From positions 62,001 through 126,000 of the forward strand of contig CAKZLK010000059.1 in assembly GCA_937125455.1 (NCBI GenBank): DNA of 64,000 nt, in the 5' to 3' direction. Shown here piece by piece: positions 19,552 to 28,831 of the stretch; position 1 is the stretch's first letter; the number at the start of each line of letters is the position of its first letter. This DNA is from an uncultured Aequorivita sp. (lineage in GTDB: Bacteria; Bacteroidota; Bacteroidia; Flavobacteriales; Flavobacteriaceae). A program made the translations under genes and the position numbers. The notes beneath the pieces are model-generated. The model was not told where the DNA came from and did no database searches. It saw only the letters and a program-made list of their open reading frames with translations.

Positions 19552-20184
19552 TTAATTTTCCCTGAAAAATTTACCTCTTTCTTCAAAACTCTTTACCATT
19601 TCGGATATTTCAGTATCAAGTCTGATTAGTTCCAGTGATTTGTTATGGGCTGCATTTATATTTTTATATTTAGAATCGTTGGTCAAATCAAAATCCCTGA
19701 AATGCTTTTGAAAAACCTCACCATCAAAAACAAACTTATATTCTTTATGACATGACGTCACGGACATATTCCCGAAAGCATTATTGTCTATTTTTTCACC
19801 TTCATAAGGCTTTACTTCCTCCGTTTTTAATGCTTGTTTATTTTTTAAAGCTTTTGCCATCTGTTTGTTTATTTCAATAGTAAAAGGCTTAAAACTTCCG
19901 CAATTGTCAAATTTTTGTACATTCAGTTTGTTTTCTTCTTCTTCTTTCCAAAAAACATATACGCTATAATAAGTGGATTTTGAAGCACAGTGTTTTCCGT
20001 CAGGCATTATAAACATTTGGATGTTTCCATCGCAATAGTCTTTTCTGAAAAAATATTCTGGATTTTCCTGCATTTCAAGCTCGGCCAATTTTTGCGCAAC
20101 CAACGAATCTACAAAGGCCTCATCATTTTGAGCGAAAACCATACTGGTAATAATTAAAGCGAAAACGAGGAGTATTTTTTTCAT
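19552..20184 (-). CDS. Exported protein of unknown function
   Basis: I do not recognise this 210-residue protein. A Sec signal peptide is clear (MKKILLVFALIITSMVFAQ). The mature part has four or five cysteines (CDGN, HCAS, NCGSF, SCHKEY) that could form disulfides, and a charged helical C-terminus. It is co-directional with ltaE, but a functional link is not apparent. Confidence 0.7.
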   Translation of the reverse strand: MKKILLVFALIITSMVFAQNDEAFVDSLVAQKLAELEMQENPEYFFRKDYCDGNIQMFIMPDGKHCASKSTYYSVYVFWKEEEENKLNVQKFDNCGSFKPFTIEINKQMAKALKNKQALKTEEVKPYEGEKIDNNAFGNMSVTSCHKEYKFVFDGEVFQKHFRDFDLTNDSKYKNINAAHNKSLELIRLDTEISEMVKSFEERGKFFREN

Positions 20185-20282
20185 AAGAATAGATTTTAAA
20201 TGATTGTACTAATTCAGAAATACATTTTTCTAAGAAAGTATAAAATTAGCCGAAAAATACTTTTCCCTCACGAAGTTAATGG

Positions 20283-20290
20283 TATTTTTG
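20283..20290 (+). promoter_or_regulatory. Bacteroidetes -7 element of prfB (TATTTTTG)
   Basis: TATTTTTG matches TAnnTTTG 19 bases before the prfB ATG at 20310. Confidence 0.5.
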
Positions 20291-20309
20291 CTGAAATTCT
20301 TACCCTATT

Positions 20310-21417
20310 ATGACTACAACAGACCAAATCAAAGACCTTAAGGTGCGGCTAGATGCCTTGAGGCGCTATCTTTGACATTGCTGGCAAAAGTATAGAGATT
20401 ACCAACGACGAAGAAAAAACCTTTGACCCTAATTTTTGGAACAACCCGCGCGAAGCTGAAGCTTTTATGAAGGTGTTGCGCACCAAAAAGAAGTGGGTTA
20501 CCGATTTCGAAACCGCTGAAAACCTCACAGAAGAAGCTGAAATTCTACTTGAATTTTACAAAGATGGCGAAGGCAAAGCAGAAAATGTAGATACAGCTTT
20601 TGAAAAGGCCGAAAGTGCAATTGAAGCACTGGAATTCCGCAATATGCTAGGTGAAGAAGGCGACGATATGAGTGCTGTACTTCAAATTACTGCTGGCGCT
20701 GGAGGAACTGAAAGTTGCGATTGGGCTCAGATGCTAATGCGGATGTACCTTATGTGGGCGCAAAAAAATGATTATAAAGTAAAGGAACTCAACTTTCAGG
20801 CAGGAGATGTTGCTGGCGTGAAAACCGTAACACTAGAAATTGAAGGCGAATATGCATTCGGTTGGCTAAAAAGCGAAAACGGTGTTCACCGCTTGGTGCG
20901 TATTTCTCCATTTGATAGTAATGCAAAACGCCACACAAGTTTTGCTAGTGTTTATGTATATCCTTTAGTTGATGATACTATTGAGATTGAAATAAATCCT
21001 GCCGATATTTCCTGGGATTTTGCCCGAAGTAGTGGTGCTGGAGGACAGAACGTAAACAAGGTGGAAACTAAGGCAATCCTTACCCACCACCCTACCGGAA
21101 TCGTGATCCACAATAGTGAAACGCGAAGTCAGTTGGACAACCGCGAAAAGGCGATGCAAATGTTGAAATCGCAGTTATATGAAATTGAATTGCGCAAACA
21201 ATTAGCACAGCGCGCCGAAATTGAAGACAGCAAACTGGCTATAGAATGGGGGTCACAGATTCGCAATTATGTTTTACACCCTTACAAACTAGTAAAAGAT
21301 GTGCGTACAGGGCATGAAACGGGAAATACTGATGCAATGCTGGACGGTGAGATTGATTCGTTTTTAAAGGCGTATTTAATGATGACTGGGCAGAAGGAGA
21401 AGAAAGACGAGCTTTAA
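20310..21417 (+). CDS. prfB: Peptide chain release factor 2, expressed through a +1 programmed frameshift
   Basis: RF2 recognises UGA and UAA stops. The first 21 codons run from ATG 20310 to CTT at 20370-20372, then an in-frame TGA at 20373. Reading continues in the +1 frame from GAC at 20374, the classic CTT-TGA-C shift site, preceded by AGGCGC and TAT as a weak Shine-Dalgarno-like stimulator. The product is 368 residues. The stop-recognition motif SPF is at 199-201 and the catalytic GGQ at 244-246 (SSGAGGQNVNKVE). RF2 abundance autoregulates the shift. E. coli RF2 is 365 residues, so the length fits only if both segments are joined. Confidence 0.95.
20361..20376 (+). promoter_or_regulatory. 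prfB programmed frameshift signal
   Basis: AGGCGC-TAT-CTT-TGA-C: the slippery CTT codon, the recoded UGA in its poor-termination context (UGAC), and an upstream purine-rich AGG at E. coli-like spacing. The E. coli stimulator is AGGGGG, so this one is weaker. Confidence 0.9.
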
Positions 21418-21443
21418 TTTTTAATTAATTTAAATAAAACAAA

Positions 21444-21474
21444 GGGAACAAGATTTTAAAAAATCTAAGTTCCC
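21444..21474. terminator. Hairpin terminator between prfB and convergent small gene
   Basis: GGGAAC (21444-21449) pairs with GTTCCC (21469-21474), and AGATTT (21451-21456) pairs with AAATCT (21461-21466), with a small internal bulge. A T-rich tract follows on the minus strand, so it best terminates transcription coming from 21811; it may also serve prfB. Confidence 0.65.
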
Positions 21475-21487
21475 CTTGCAAATCATA

Positions 21488-21637
21488 TTACTTCTCATGG
21501 CGATATCCAATTTTGAGGTTCAACGAATATATTCTCAGCTGTGCTTGAAACTTAACCAACCTATATGATAATTCAGTGACTATACCATAATAATTTGAGT
21601 GAACTGTCCCAAAATTAAAATTTTCAGATGTAATTTT
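21488..21637 (-). pseudogene. Possible remnant of an outer-membrane barrel C-terminus
   Basis: Directly after the stop of the 57-residue gene, in the same frame, 49 codons remain open and end in TAA. The translation contains alternating strands such as YYGIVTELSYRLVKFQAQLR and SLNLKIGYRHEK, which resembles the tail of a beta-barrel protein. No start codon or full gene is present. It may be the last piece of a deleted gene, or chance. Confidence 0.35.
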
Positions 21638-21811
21638 TTATTCCCGTTTTCTCCCTGTAAAAAAATCTGTGATCCAAAAAGTCAATAATAATATTACAAA
21701 TATTCCACAAATGTATTTAGCAGGCTCTATTGCCCCATCGCCAATACCAATGAAGCCTATAACTCCGAAGACGATGGCTAAAATAATATATGTTGCTTTC
21801 CAATGAAGCAT
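21638..21811 (-). CDS. 57-residue DUF1328-like small membrane protein
   Basis: The frame from ATG 21811 to TAA 21638 encodes 57 residues, mostly two hydrophobic helices: MLHWKATYIILAIVFGVIGF, then about residues 35-50. The start MLHW, the GFIGIGDGAIEPAKYI hinge and the second helix resemble the DUF1328/YtjA family of tiny membrane proteins (typically 50-60 residues, starting MLRW). The function of that family is not established. It ends with a basic RKRE tail, and a hairpin terminator lies downstream at 21444-21474. It is separated by 98 bases from the end of the outer-membrane operon and could be its last gene or independent. Confidence 0.6.
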   Translation of the reverse strand: MLHWKATYIILAIVFGVIGFIGIGDGAIEPAKYICGIFVILLLTFWITDFFTGRKRE

Positions 21812-21909
21812 AAAAGAAATTGGTTTTGATTGTTTAGCTGTATGGAACTAAAGTTAAAACAATTTTCTTTGAAATTTAACAAAAAGAATGGTGATTTTAG
21901 CGTAAGTGT

Positions 21910-23631
21910 TTAATTTTCAATTACTTTAAAATAGTTTTTAGAAGAAATAAATGTACCATCGTCGGTGTAGCCCTCCAAAGATATCTCAAAATCACCTGAA
22001 ACATCTGACGTATAAAAGGAAGTTGAATACCCTTCTCTTGATAAATTTACGTTGGGTTGCCAAAGTAACTGTACCCTATAATCGGGAATTCTTGAAAGTG
22101 AAGCATTATCAGTATAATCTGCACTATACTGTTCTTTCTTCTTTATAACAGGTGGTAAATTCAGTTCTTCCACGTAGTTTTTTGATATAGTAGGAACAAA
22201 ATCACCTTTTTTTGTTTCCACAGCAATAATACCACTATATATTTTTGGCCCGTAACGATATGGTTTTGTAACCACACGAATACTGTTTATTTCCCTTGCA
22301 TTAAAGTTTATTAAGTCATCATTATTTTGAACCAACATTCCGTCCATAAGCACCAATGGCGGAATATCGTTAAATTTTGCAGTTCCATTTGGGTCATATT
22401 CATTATTGACCAAAAACCTGCTGTTAGTTCCTGAACCACGAATTGCGGCCATGGTTACAACTTCAACAAAAGTTTCTTTAACAGAGGGAAAACGTGTGTA
22501 ATCATCAAGTAAAAAAACTGTTCCTAAGTTATCGTAAAACGCTGGGTTTATTTTGTTGTTTAAAATACTGTCCTTTTTAGTATCAAAATATGCGTTTTCT
22601 ATTTGCAATTGCACGCTTCGTTCTTGAAGCCAATCTTTTAAATTGGAATCTAATTTTAATGCTACTGGATCGCTTTTACCCAAATCAAAATCCTTTTTGT
22701 CCAAAACAAGAGAATAGTTAGCCGCATCTTCTTCAGAGGTATACAACTGAATTATGCTCTGATCGACATTATAGGCTTCATTGACTGAAAAGAAAAATCT
22801 ACCATTGGCGTTGGTTTTTGCAATTTTAAACACAAAATCCTTTCCAGGAATTGTGAGCGAAACCTCTTTACCTGAAACAGGTTTGCCCTCTTTATTTGAA
22901 AGCACCAGACCTGATATTAGCTCACCGCGAAGTTCGGGTACATAAAATATTCCTGAAGATTCACTTTTTGCAGTTTTTGAAACTTTTTCAGAAATTTCAA
23001 CAGGATTTATTTTACGAATTGAAAGGATATAATTTCCTCCGGCGCTCTTTATATTGTTTTTAAGATTCAAAATTACTTTTTCTCGAAAACCATATGATTT
23101 TTTGCTTGAGGTTATTTGCACTGTTTTAGCTGTATTCGCTTCCTTAGGATTTATAGTTGCCAAATTCACCTTAACGGTATCAATTGCCTTTTTTGTTTCA
23201 ATAGTCTTTACAAAAGTATTTATTATATAAATGTTCTTTTCAACATAGGCGTCCTGCGTGTTGTTCTTTGAAAAATTGGTATAACTAATAAGCCTGTAAA
23301 CACCAGTTTGTAAAGTTGCTGGAGTAAAAAAATCACCGCTTGCAGTTCCGTTTTCAACTTTCAGTTTATGAACAAAAACCACTGAATCATTTTCGTTACG
23401 CATGGAAACGTACAAGATTTTGCTGAGTTTGCTCTTTTTGTTGGACAAATCAAGATTAAACGCTTTATATTGAAGCAATTCCCCTGCCAACAATACATTA
23501 GAGTTAATGGATAGTTCAACCTTCTCCTTCGGGAAAACGCTTGTGTCTATGGAAATATCCTGTTGGGGGATTTGTGCCTTTGCTACAAGTCCGGAAAAAA
23601 TAAACAATAAGTATATTAGTTTTTTTGTCAT
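21910..23631 (-). CDS. Exported protein with MG2-like domain and barrel-less TonB plug-like domain
   Basis: The start is set at the ATG 23631 rather than an upstream in-frame Met, because the signal peptide (MTKKLIYLLFIFSGLVAKAQ) begins there and it lies three bases from the previous stop. The 573-residue product has an alpha2-macroglobulin MG2-like segment at about 30-125 (LLAGELLQYKAFNLDL, GVYRLISYTNF), a second beta domain, then a plug-like stretch at about 425-475 (PPLVLMDGM, EINSIRVVTKPYRYGPKIY, GIIAVETKKG). No beta-barrel follows, so it is not a receptor itself. As the last gene of the DUF4249/TonB receptor operon it is likely an accessory outer-membrane or periplasmic component. Confidence 0.7.
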   Translation of the reverse strand: MTKKLIYLLFIFSGLVAKAQIPQQDISIDTSVFPKEKVELSINSNVLLAGELLQYKAFNLDLSNKKSKLSKILYVSMRNENDSVVFVHKLKVENGTASGDFFTPATLQTGVYRLISYTNFSKNNTQDAYVEKNIYIINTFVKTIETKKAIDTVKVNLATINPKEANTAKTVQITSSKKSYGFREKVILNLKNNIKSAGGNYILSIRKINPVEISEKVSKTAKSESSGIFYVPELRGELISGLVLSNKEGKPVSGKEVSLTIPGKDFVFKIAKTNANGRFFFSVNEAYNVDQSIIQLYTSEEDAANYSLVLDKKDFDLGKSDPVALKLDSNLKDWLQERSVQLQIENAYFDTKKDSILNNKINPAFYDNLGTVFLLDDYTRFPSVKETFVEVVTMAAIRGSGTNSRFLVNNEYDPNGTAKFNDIPPLVLMDGMLVQNNDDLINFNAREINSIRVVTKPYRYGPKIYSGIIAVETKKGDFVPTISKNYVEELNLPPVIKKKEQYSADYTDNASLSRIPDYRVQLLWQPNVNLSREGYSTSFYTSDVSGDFEISLEGYTDDGTFISSKNYFKVIEN

Positions 23632-23633
23632 AA

Positions 23634-24845
23634 TCAATCTTCCCAAAAATCGGGTCTTATATTTGATGAAAAAGAGGTGCAAGCACTACATTCTGGTTGC
23701 ACAATTGTATAAAACGTGGATTGTGTTAAACTTAGAACTTGATAGTCAAAATAGGTTAAGTAGGTATAAATTATTTCTCGCTCATCTGGATCGTCATCTA
23801 ATATTGTATTGTCATTATAATCCAATAGTAATGGTTCGCACTCAATAAAGTATGGAGGCTTCTCTAGGCCAAAATCTTCATAATTAAAATATATTCTTTT
23901 GGAAGTCATTGAGGAGGCCTCAAAGAAACCCAAAACCCTTTCATTTGGATTTGCTTCAGAAACCATATTGCCGGCCACATAGCCTGGCTGGCCTTGGGAT
24001 AGCAAGCTTTCAACACTTCCAAGCTCTTTTACTATTTTATAAAAAGTATAGGCTTCAACACTTTGCACGTATTGTTTAACCAAAATGCTGTAGCGTGTCT
24101 GTAGTTTCGGATCTAATTTGGAAAGGTATTTTACTGGAAAACGCAAGACCCTATTTTCAGTTAGCTCTGTGGTAGTGGTTTGGATTATTCCTATTGAGTT
24201 TTCAGTAGAATAACAAATTTCCTCAGGTTCTCGTGGCGTAAGGATTACATCATAAGTTCCACTTGATGGATTATAGTTTACAATCTCTGCTGAGAATGGC
24301 GATGGATTTGGAGCCACTATTTTATAAGTTTCCTCATATTCATACCTAAAATATTTTGCGTTGCCAGTTGGATCTTCGGTATCTACCAAAACCTGTACAC
24401 CATCTTTATTATCCGTTGGATTATTGATACGTTCTGCATAAACTTCACCTATATTAACTGCTGACGGTATAGTTACGGCTGAAGAAGTATAGCGTTTTCC
24501 GTCCTGCGTAGTAATGTTTAAAGTATAAGAAACATTCGGCTGAGCACTGAATGGCTGTTCCGAAACGTAAAAACCAGTTTCATCATCCTGCGCAAAACTG
24601 AAATTATCCCCATTATTGTCTGAAACAGTTACAGAAGCATTGTTTTCTGTCAAAATTCCAGGGTTTTCAAGTGTTGAAGTTCTACTGAGCTTTACCACTT
24701 GTGGTTTCACTTCATCGGTGATAGTGCTTTCTACAACCAAAACACTTTCATAGTTTACCGTTTCTATTTCATAAGGCTCTGTACAGCCATTCTGAATTAC
24801 AAGCAGCAGAAATAAAATTACTATTTGTTTAATTTTTCTTATCAT
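23634..24845 (-). CDS. DUF4249 domain lipoprotein (copy 2)
   Basis: The 403-residue lipoprotein has a lipobox ending NGC (Cys21) followed by TEPYEIETVNYESVLVVE, the DUF4249 opening. The rest is beta-rich, with VSYTLNITTQDGKRY and a C-terminus ending RPDFWED. DUF4249 genes typically sit next to TonB-dependent receptors in Bacteroidetes and are presumed surface lipoproteins capping or feeding the receptor; no member is biochemically defined to my knowledge. It shares long identical blocks with the preceding paralogue, including TRYSILVKQYVQSVEAYTFY and beyond, indicating recent duplication or gene conversion. It starts three bases after the paralogue's stop. Confidence 0.9.
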   Translation of the reverse strand: MIRKIKQIVILFLLLVIQNGCTEPYEIETVNYESVLVVESTITDEVKPQVVKLSRTSTLENPGILTENNASVTVSDNNGDNFSFAQDDETGFYVSEQPFSAQPNVSYTLNITTQDGKRYTSSAVTIPSAVNIGEVYAERINNPTDNKDGVQVLVDTEDPTGNAKYFRYEYEETYKIVAPNPSPFSAEIVNYNPSSGTYDVILTPREPEEICYSTENSIGIIQTTTTELTENRVLRFPVKYLSKLDPKLQTRYSILVKQYVQSVEAYTFYKIVKELGSVESLLSQGQPGYVAGNMVSEANPNERVLGFFEASSMTSKRIYFNYEDFGLEKPPYFIECEPLLLDYNDNTILDDDPDEREIIYTYLTYFDYQVLSLTQSTFYTIVQPECSACTSFSSNIRPDFWED

Positions 24846-24848
24846 ATT

Positions 24849-26048
24849 TTAATCTTCCCAAAAATCGGGTCTTATGTTTGATGAAAATGTTGTGCAAAGA
24901 CCACATTCTGGTTTCACTAATCTATAAATAGTGCCCTGTGCTACGCTTAAAACCTGGTAATTATAATAGGTTATATACGTATATATCGTTTCGCGTTCAT
25001 TAGGCTCATTGTTTAATCTATAATCCAATTGCAAAACGTCACAGTCCTCAAAATAGGGTGGTTCTTCAATTCCAAAATCTTCATAGTTAAAATAAATTCT
25101 TTTGGAAGTCATAGCGGAAGCTTCAAAGAAACCCAATACTTTTTCGTCTGGATTAGTTTCGGAAACAATATTTCCAGCAACATAACCCGGTTGTCCCTGT
25201 GACAATAAGCTTTCAACACTACCAAGCTCTTTCACAATTTTATAAAATGTATAAGCTTCCACACTCTGCACATACTGTTTTACCAAAATACTGTAACGTG
25301 TTTGTATTTTTGGATCTTCCGTTGAAAGATATCTAATAGGAAAACGGAAAACTCTATTTTCATTAAGCTCATTTGTACTTGTTTGCACAATTCCTGTTGA
25401 CCTTTCGGAAGAATAACAAATTTCTTCAGGTTCTATATTAGTAAGTAAAACTTGGTAGGTTCCGTTTTGAGGATTATAATTAATAATCTCAGCATTATAA
25501 TGGGTTGGATATGGAGCTGTTATTTTATAAGTTTCCTCGTAGTCATATCTAAAGTATTTTGCTTTTCCCGTTGGGTCTTCCGTATCTACCATAACTTGAA
25601 TGCCATCTTTATCTTCAGTTGGGTTAACAAAACGCTCCGCATAAACTTCACCTATTTCAACTGCCTGCGGAATAATTACTGCGGAAGAAGTGTACCTTTT
25701 CCCATTCTGAGTAGTTATGTTTAAAGTATAGGAAATACCAAGCTGCGCACTGAAAGGTTGATCAGAAAGATAATATCCAGTTTCAGTATCCTGTTCAAAA
25801 TTGAAACTATCTCCATTATTTCCAGAAACAGTTACAGAGGCATTATTTTCTATTAAAACCCCGGAATTTTCAAGAGCGGATGTTTGGCTTAGTTTTACCA
25901 CTTGTCTTTTCATTTCGTTTGTAATAGTGCATTCCACAACCAAAACACTTTCATAGTTTACAGTTTCTATTTCAAATGGCTCAGTACAAGCCACTGGAAA
26001 AAGAAAAAGTAAAAAAAGTGTTATATGTAAAAGGCCTGCCTTTTTCAT
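24849..26048 (-). CDS. DUF4249 domain lipoprotein (copy 1)
   Basis: The 399-residue lipoprotein has a lipobox ending VAC (Cys21), then TEPFEIETVNYESVLVVE. It aligns end to end with its downstream tandem copy, with the same RPDFWED terminus. The differences cluster in the region before the C-terminus (CDVLQLDYRLNNEPNE against a longer acidic stretch in copy 2) and in mid-protein loops. It begins two bases after the stop of the TonB-dependent receptor, so it is in the same operon and probably forms a complex with that receptor at the outer membrane. Confidence 0.9.
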   Translation of the reverse strand: MKKAGLLHITLFLLFLFPVACTEPFEIETVNYESVLVVECTITNEMKRQVVKLSQTSALENSGVLIENNASVTVSGNNGDSFNFEQDTETGYYLSDQPFSAQLGISYTLNITTQNGKRYTSSAVIIPQAVEIGEVYAERFVNPTEDKDGIQVMVDTEDPTGKAKYFRYDYEETYKITAPYPTHYNAEIINYNPQNGTYQVLLTNIEPEEICYSSERSTGIVQTSTNELNENRVFRFPIRYLSTEDPKIQTRYSILVKQYVQSVEAYTFYKIVKELGSVESLLSQGQPGYVAGNIVSETNPDEKVLGFFEASAMTSKRIYFNYEDFGIEEPPYFEDCDVLQLDYRLNNEPNERETIYTYITYYNYQVLSVAQGTIYRLVKPECGLCTTFSSNIRPDFWED

Positions 26049-26050
26049 TC

Positions 26051-28813
26051 TTAGAACTTAAAGTTATAGGTTATGGTTGGAACAGGGACTGAAAATATAG
26101 AGGTTTTATAAGCTTTTATCTGTCCTTCATCATTTACGAAAAATACCGAATATGGGTTATTCCTTCCCAAAACATTATAAACAGAAATATTTATAAAACT
26201 GTGTGCGAGTTTTTTAAGCTTGTGGTTTCCTTCAATGTTCACGCCCAAATCCAATCGGTAATAATCTGGAATACGGAATTGATTACGGTCGCTATAAAGC
26301 ACCTGCTCCTCACCAGCAAAAATGTAACGGCCAATTGGATACGTTATTGGACGCCCTGTTTGATAGGTAAAGTTACCTGAAAAGCTGAAACGCTTTGTGA
26401 GTTTATAGTTTGCAACCACCGAAAAATCGTGTGGTTTATCATAGTTAGCCGGGAAAAATTCGCCATTGTTTACGCGCTCCTGCATAATCTGGCTATCCAA
26501 TTTTACATAGGAACGTGAATAACTGTACCCTACATATCCATTAAATCTACCTGAATTCTTTTTTACAAGAAATTCCACACCATAAGCCTTTCCTTCTCCT
26601 TGTAAAAGTTCTGTTTCAAGATTGTCGTTTAAAATTAATTGGGCGCCTATTTTATAATCTAATAAATCTTGCATGGTCTTGTAATATCCTTCTATACTGA
26701 ATTCTACATCTTTTCCCGAAAGATTTTTGAAAAAGCCCAAGCTGTATTGATTGGCGCGCTGTGGCGCAATATTTAAATCAGATAGTTTCCAGATATCCGT
26801 TGGTGACTGTGTCGTATTAGTGGAAAGAAGATGCAAATATTGAATAGTTCTGTTGAAACCAGCCTTGACTGAAAAATCATTCCCCAATAAATAGCGAGCA
26901 GAAATTCTGTATTCAGGACCGCCATAGGTTTTAATAAATTCGTTTTTACCATAGGTCTTCACTTCAAGTATGGAACTTTCGCTTCTGGGAACACCCTCTG
27001 CATAAACATTTTGGGTTGCCGCCCCCATTGCAGCATAAAATGAGTAACGCAAACCTACATCGAGCAATAATTTATCGTTTACTTCAAACAAATCTGCAAG
27101 ATATATGGCAGACTCCAAGCCTCTTTCGCGGTCAATCGTTTTTGCCTGTATATCTGAATCTGTTCCTATTGGTTTAATGTTACCGGGATCTATAGAGTAT
27201 AGTTTGCTACTTAAGCCATAGCTTAGTTTGTGTTTTTTGCTCAGTTTATAATTGAAGTTGAGCTTTGCTTGATATTCATTCAACTCATAGCCAAAGTCAA
27301 AATTCTCATTGGCATCGGCTTCATAATTGATTCCATATTTATATTGGCTGTTCACTAAAATAAGTTCAGCCCTACTTTTTTCACTAAAATTATGACCGTA
27401 TTTTAAAGAAATTAAACGGTTATTATAATCAAAAATAGAATCAGAAGTTATACTGAAGCGGTCCTTGCTTAAATAAAATGTTCCTTGGATACTATTATTA
27501 TTATCAATGTTGTGTTTGTATTTTACAATACCATCATAAAAAGAAGCTTGACTGTTTTTAAGTTCTTCCTCGTTAAGGCTTCTTAAAATCCAATCAGAAT
27601 ACGTAGCTCTGAACCCAGCTATCAAGGATGCTTTTTCCTTTACAACTGGAACTTCCACCGCAAGATTAGCAGTTATTGGGCCTACGGAACCTTCGCCTTT
27701 AAATTTTTCCATATCGCCCGATTTGGTTTCAATATCAAAAACAGAGGAAAGTCGTCCACCGTATTCAGCTGGAATACTAGCTTTATAAATTTCCAAACTC
27801 CCGGTAGTAAAAGGATTTACCGCAGAAAAGAAACCTAAAAAGTGTGATGGATTGTAAAGTACTGCATCATCCAATAAAATTAGGTTCTGGTCAGCTCTTC
27901 CACCTCTAACGTTAAAACCGCTAGAGCCTTCGCCTGTGGTTTTAATTCCAGGCATAGTGGTTGCTACTTTCAAGATATCGCGCTCGCCCAAGACCAAGGG
28001 AATTGTTTTGATTGATTCAATATCTATATTGGTAACGCCAACTACGGCATCGCGAACATTTGCGTCTTTTTTCGACTTTACAACTACCTCTTCAAGTGAT
28101 TCTGTGTTTTCTTTTAATTCAATATCAATTGTTCCATCGCCGTACATAATAACATCTTGGCGAATTTTTTCAAAGCCCAAAAGGTTAGTTTCTAATTTAT
28201 TTAAACCAGAAGGAAGACGAATGCTAAAACGCCCATCAGAGTCGGTTACTGCATATTTTGATCTGTCAACAGTTGAGATGGAAAGATTTTGAAGCGGTTC
28301 TCCAGTTTTTGAGTTTTTAAAAACACCCGAAAGCGTATATGTTTTGTTTGCATCATTGGGTCGCTGTTTGCCAATGGTTATCAATTTTCTTTTTTGGACT
28401 GTTTGTGCTGAAGCATATTCTTCTTGAAAAATAGGCGCACTATTGTTTTCTTCAATTAGGTTTTCATCGGGCTTCGCTTCATTAAAATAGTCTGAAGGCA
28501 ATTCCGTATAAACATAGGTATTGTTCAGGAGTATTACTTTTCCATCCTTTAAGATGTAATTTATATTTGTATTGCTAAAAATACTTTTCAAAACTTTTGA
28601 AAGTGGCTCGTTTTCAAAAGTCTTAGTAACAAAATGTCCTTTTAACCAGGTATCATCAAAAAAGAAAGTTTTGTTTGAAAGTTCTTCTACTTTCAAGACC
28701 ACTTCATTTAATGGTGTGTTATTGAACGTTGCCGTAATGTTTTGTTCGGTTTGTGCAAACAATCCCGCATTGGCTAATAAAAATATAACAAAGACAAAAA
28801 ATCTATTTTGCAT
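26051..28813 (-). CDS. TonB-dependent receptor with STN and carboxypeptidase-like N-terminal domains
   Basis: The 920-residue outer-membrane receptor has a signal peptide (to about FAQ, residue 21) and an STN-like domain at about 22-100 (ITATFNNTPLNEVVLKVEEL). A carboxypeptidase D regulatory-like beta sandwich lies at about 155-240 (GEPLQNLSISTVDRSKYAVT). The plug is at about 245-370 with GFNVRGGRADQNLILLDD, and a 22-strand barrel runs to the C-terminal TITYNFKF. The STN domain often signals to an anti-sigma factor, but no sigma/anti-sigma pair is in this window. The substrate is unknown. It is the second gene of a five-gene operon. Confidence 0.93.
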   Translation of the reverse strand: MQNRFFVFVIFLLANAGLFAQTEQNITATFNNTPLNEVVLKVEELSNKTFFFDDTWLKGHFVTKTFENEPLSKVLKSIFSNTNINYILKDGKVILLNNTYVYTELPSDYFNEAKPDENLIEENNSAPIFQEEYASAQTVQKRKLITIGKQRPNDANKTYTLSGVFKNSKTGEPLQNLSISTVDRSKYAVTDSDGRFSIRLPSGLNKLETNLLGFEKIRQDVIMYGDGTIDIELKENTESLEEVVVKSKKDANVRDAVVGVTNIDIESIKTIPLVLGERDILKVATTMPGIKTTGEGSSGFNVRGGRADQNLILLDDAVLYNPSHFLGFFSAVNPFTTGSLEIYKASIPAEYGGRLSSVFDIETKSGDMEKFKGEGSVGPITANLAVEVPVVKEKASLIAGFRATYSDWILRSLNEEELKNSQASFYDGIVKYKHNIDNNNSIQGTFYLSKDRFSITSDSIFDYNNRLISLKYGHNFSEKSRAELILVNSQYKYGINYEADANENFDFGYELNEYQAKLNFNYKLSKKHKLSYGLSSKLYSIDPGNIKPIGTDSDIQAKTIDRERGLESAIYLADLFEVNDKLLLDVGLRYSFYAAMGAATQNVYAEGVPRSESSILEVKTYGKNEFIKTYGGPEYRISARYLLGNDFSVKAGFNRTIQYLHLLSTNTTQSPTDIWKLSDLNIAPQRANQYSLGFFKNLSGKDVEFSIEGYYKTMQDLLDYKIGAQLILNDNLETELLQGEGKAYGVEFLVKKNSGRFNGYVGYSYSRSYVKLDSQIMQERVNNGEFFPANYDKPHDFSVVANYKLTKRFSFSGNFTYQTGRPITYPIGRYIFAGEEQVLYSDRNQFRIPDYYRLDLGVNIEGNHKLKKLAHSFINISVYNVLGRNNPYSVFFVNDEGQIKAYKTSIFSVPVPTITYNFKF

Positions 28814-28831
28814 GAAAAATTTTAATTCAAG

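Noticed and set aside
20310-20467. In-frame TGA at codon 22 of prfB, suggesting a broken gene or sequencing error.
   Set aside because: The stop lies exactly in the CTT-TGA-C programmed frameshift context, and joining the frames gives a full-length RF2 of 368 residues.
23632-23682. Upstream Met at 23682 as start of the MG2/plug protein.
   Set aside because: The signal peptide begins at the ATG 23631, which also abuts the previous stop codon; the extra residues are in the preceding gene's coding region.
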